Assembly: GCF_963855985.1 (NCBI RefSeq)
Contig: NC_087119.1
Location: 2,892,001-2,956,000 of the forward strand
DNA: 64,000 bases
Source: Ostrinia nubilalis
Lineage: Eukaryota > Arthropoda > Insecta > Lepidoptera > Crambidae
Reading direction: 5' to 3'
Part shown: one piece after another, positions 60,751-64,000 of the stretch
Numbering within the stretch: the first letter of the stretch is position 1
Layout: each line of letters begins with the position of its first letter
Translations under genes and position numbers: made by a program
The notes under the pieces: model-generated
The model's database searches: none
What the model saw: only the letters and a program-made list of their open reading frames with translations
Told to the model about the DNA's origin: nothing

Positions 60751-61008
60751 ATCTTTATCTTCGAACGCAACCAGATCTGAGGCTGGTGGCCATAGTAAAT
60801 ATTGTTCGTCTTGGTAAGACCTTTCAAATGACACTATAAACATAACTATTGGAGCCGGGTACCATTCTGCAAAAAAAGCATGTATATCTTCGTACACAAC
60901 CAGATCTGAGGCTGGTGGTCATAGTAAAAGTTGTTCATATTGGTAAGACCTTTCAAACGATACTAGACACATATCTATTGGAGCCGGGTACCATTTTGCC
61001 CATTGTCC
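60751..61008 (+). repeat. Tandem repeat, two units of 129 bp
   Basis: Each unit contains caaccagatctgaggctggt, ggtaagacctttcaaa and ttggagccgggtaccatt. The period is 129 bp (43 codons), and both units read YLRTQPDLRLV-like peptides in one frame, although the first has stops. Confidence 0.75.
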
Positions 61009-61399
61009 TTTCGTTCCAGCGATTGCTATTCCCAGCGCTCTTAATTAGTGGTATAACGAACACAACTCAACCACCCCTTCGATTTGTGGACATCATAATC
61101 AACAGTACCACGCGTATCGGATGTGCGCGTGCGTCTCTACAGCGGTTGCAAATTTGTAACGACAACCGTGTCGCGCTTTGATTTTTTCTCATGCGCGGTA
61201 CAAAAGGCACCACACATGACATTTTGGGGTTGGGTTTTTTACATACTGAATATGCGTTTAACCTCAACCAAAATTTCGGTATGATTGCTACTTGTAATGA
61301 TGAAGTGAATCATTTAGTAGTATTCAGAGTAAATTAAAAATCTATGATGTGTAGTATGATATAGCTTAATCAGATCGATGTTACCAATATGGAAGCATC

Positions 61400-61475
61400 T
61401 GTCTGTCCCTTGTGGGAATCAAACTCAGAACTTCATGACTCCAAGGGCAAACTCTCTCCACTGTACCACGGAGCT
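61400..61475 (-). mobile_element. tRNA-derived SINE head
   Basis: On the minus strand it has gtggtacagtggagag and gagtttgattccc, an A and B box spaced as in a tRNA. Too degenerate to be a tRNA gene. Confidence 0.45.
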
Positions 61476-62224
61476 GCTTCAAATAGGTGTCTGTTCTCTT
61501 TAAGCTTAACGTTTGATCGACTGCTGGTAAATTCGGTGTTATGTCAACAAAACCTTCCGATCAATTTCCTGCATAGTGTAACTACGCCATCAGTAAATCT
61601 TATGCATGTGAGGTCATGGATGGTCTTACTTTCTTACAAATAAACAGTGCTACGCGAGTGGACTCGATGGCAAACGCTAGTCGTTTCTCAGAATCACTTA
61701 CAAAGCGTTCGCGATTATTCCCCATCAGTCCCTCCCTTCATATTGGCAGTCAATCATTCTGCCATCGCTTTCCGGTCCGGCTCGGCACTACGCTGAACGA
61801 GCCGATAATTTGTGGAATTAATTATTATTCCAATAAATATTGTTTGTGACCGCATCCAGCTAAATTCTGAGAGCAAAAGCACACGATGCATTGCGGCTTC
61901 GCACCACAAAGATTTCGCCGTATCGTTCGTGTGCCTGCTACAGAAAATAAAATTATATGTAAGACGAGGGTTAAGGCATCTTTTATAGTTGTAATAGGTA
62001 TTATTTTGCGACAAAATGTGTAGATTAATGTGCTGCCGACTGTGCTACCTATAAGCAAACACATTTACTAGGTAAACCTTTAAGGGCGAGTCCAAGGTAG
62101 CCACCATTTAGGTAGATAGATGTCAAATGTCAATGTAGCTCCCATTACTCAGAAGGGTTAAACAACCAAAATAAATGTATGAATATGCGATAATCCAAGT
62201 TTATTTGCGATAGGCACCATTAAC

Positions 62225-62330
62225 GAGTCCGTATCGAATCCCGTGCCTCCCCTTCTATTAGGCAGTCAATGATTTAGCCATTCGGCCTCTTGGCGCAACC
62301 CCGGCCGTGCTATGACTAATTTGGGAATTA
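62225..62330 (-). mobile_element. SINE-like pair member
   Basis: Minus-strand gaggccgaatggctaaatca and gggattcgatacgg resemble tRNA boxes. A diverged relative lies at about 61725-61820 (ggcagtcaatcattctgcca). Confidence 0.4.
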
Positions 62331-62715
62331 TCGACGCCCCTGCTGATCATTTAATGTAAATCCCGTGAGAATTATCCAATATCGGTTATCATTCTCGATA
62401 ATAGATATGTTTGCGCATTTGGATTAACCCTGAGAATTCCGAGGACATCTATGTTGCGTTGGTATTCCTTATTTTTTTCAAATTCAAATCAAATGATTTG
62501 GGAATGAAATTAATATAAATAAAGCGTTTATCGATTATTGAAAAGACAAGTAGGTACTCTAGGTACATCATTTATTAACGATTTGCTGAAGATTTTCAGA
62601 AAATAAAGTTTGCGAAGAGCTACAGCTACATATTTCAGAAAAATGTCAAAAATATCTGATTGTTATTTACTATAATTAATAGATAAATACAAATAAGCGT
62701 ATACCATAGTATGTA

Positions 62716-63353
62716 CAGTCGCGGAATGAAAAGGTTCGTCACCTTAGTGTCGGTTTTCGCTTGTACTGTAAGAGTCAAACCTGCCAACATAACAGTGCAA
62801 GAAACAGTGCTGCTAACATTTAAATAAATAATGATGACGTTTGCTAACGAATAAGGTTTTGCTATAGTTCCAAAATACTGAACTGTCCTATGCATGACAT
62901 TGACAGTGGGGCGCCACCGTCAATACCGGATCGCTGGTTCCGATTTTTGCCATGTTGGAAACCATATAGTTGAACGATGGTAGCGCCCCCCTGTCGTTGA
63001 GTTTGGTGGGACAGTTCAGCTTGGGTCATCTATAGTTTATTTTTCTATCCCATCAGTGCAATGCAATGATGACATTGACCAATTGACAATAGTTTTTTTT
63101 ATTTAATAGAAATAATAATGGCAGGTTGAACCAACAAGAAGGTTTTAGTTTGTCAATCATAATAATCTTCTTGACAAGATAAATCGTCAAACAACTTTGA
63201 TCTGAATAATTTTGAACTTTACTGACGAACAGTTAAAGATTATTTTCTCTAACTCGAGATTATTCTGTAACATAGTTTCAAAAGGTAATATGTGCTCGCG
63301 ATTCGTTGAAGGAATCAATTTGAAAACTGACGAACCTTTTCATTCCGTGACTG
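62716..63353. mobile_element. MITE family D, copy 2, carrying a nested insertion
   Basis: Same ends and TA flanks as 8018-8471. About 170 bp (about 62863-63035) are extra: they begin and end with ctatag and contain inverted ctgaactgtcc / ggacagttcag, so a second small element sits inside. Confidence 0.8.
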
Positions 63354-64000
63354 TACATATTAATGTGGTAAAACACTAAAAGTCTAAATACCATAATGCC
63401 AACAAAAATTTTCTACATAAACAACAACAGTAATCAAACACCAAACGCAACAACAACAAATTCCATTAATAGAAGGCATTATCAACACAAATATTAAGAT
63501 TACAAACTATCACAACCCCAGGGTTTGCCCAGGACAGAGTTAACGAAATAAATGGCTTAAATTTCTACACCCGTAATGAATACATAGAGGGTGGACGTAT
63601 AAATCACAGTTAGTATGCATTTTGGACTGTTTCGCGAGCGGCGGCGTAAGGGTTAAGAAACAGCGGTTAGAGAAATAAGTTTCTTTAGTTTCTATGGTGA
63701 GATGAATGATCCAAATAATGTAAGAAACTTATGAAATAATCGGAAGATCTAAATAGTGTATATTCGTTCTGATTCCTAATGCAGAAGTTTCATCCAAAAC
63801 AAAAATAAAAATACAATTCATTTGTAAATGAATTGTTAAAAATGCCAGAATGTACAATATTTAGAAACTCCAATAGTATAAATTCTGTATGATATAATTA
63901 AAATAATAGAATAACTCCGCCTTGTTTGCAAGAACCACACGAGTTTAAAAAAATCACCGCATCATAAGCTCGCTCGCTTCGCTCACATTTTGCTCCACGC

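Larger units (their letters stand above)
52930..64000. other. Repeat-rich tail of the window; no further exon found
   Basis: Besides the elements listed separately I see only AT-rich sequence. The gene with exons at 40350 and 52846 should continue here (its last donor needs an exon starting with two bases of a codon), but no convincing candidate was found. Confidence 0.4.

Overview
The window is nuclear DNA of an insect, almost certainly a moth or butterfly. It is AT-rich, its genes are split by GT-AG introns, and it is crowded with repeats I recognise as lepidopteran: non-autonomous Helitrons that begin TCTATACTAATATTATAAA and end GCTAG, tRNA-derived SINEs, CR1/Jockey- and RTE-like LINE tails, and many short inverted-repeat elements (MITEs). 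Family names for repeats come from memory of such elements; no search could be run.

Positions 1-4.5 kb hold no proven gene. They carry a TA-flanked 1-kb element (1533-2568), a GC-rich patch (2820-2940) and a 999-bp element with a perfect 8-bp target duplication (3244-4242). From 4587 to 20527 (+ strand) lies the main gene: eleven coding exons for the mitochondrial flavoprotein subunit of succinate dehydrogenase (complex II), 624 residues from the first visible ATG. All splice phases join. The flavin-linking His and the substrate-site residues are present. However, the protein is divergent, two conserved loops are each one residue short, and no clear targeting presequence is visible, so it looks like an SDHA paralog or a fast-evolving SDHA. 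Its introns are packed with MITEs, Helitrons, a LINE tail with a C-terminal zinc finger, and decayed tandem copies of the end of exon 10.

Positions 20.5-40 kb are intergenic or intronic. They hold a GC-rich candidate promoter (about 24.89-25.21 kb) and a 5'-truncated CR1/Jockey-type LINE on the minus strand (27.5-30.48 kb) that is split by a SINE.

Two exons on the + strand (40350-40711 and 52846-52929) are phase-compatible and belong to a second gene with long introns. I do not recognise its product. Its 12-kb intron contains a perfect palindromic RFX X-box (45042), and a pair of full CRE sites lies just downstream (53691-53722). The rest of 53-64 kb is repeats: a hAT-type element containing a nested Helitron (56967-58149), a 129-bp tandem repeat (60.75-61.0 kb) and a MITE containing a nested insertion (62716-63353).

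I found no true tRNA or rRNA gene, no CRISPR array and no operon.
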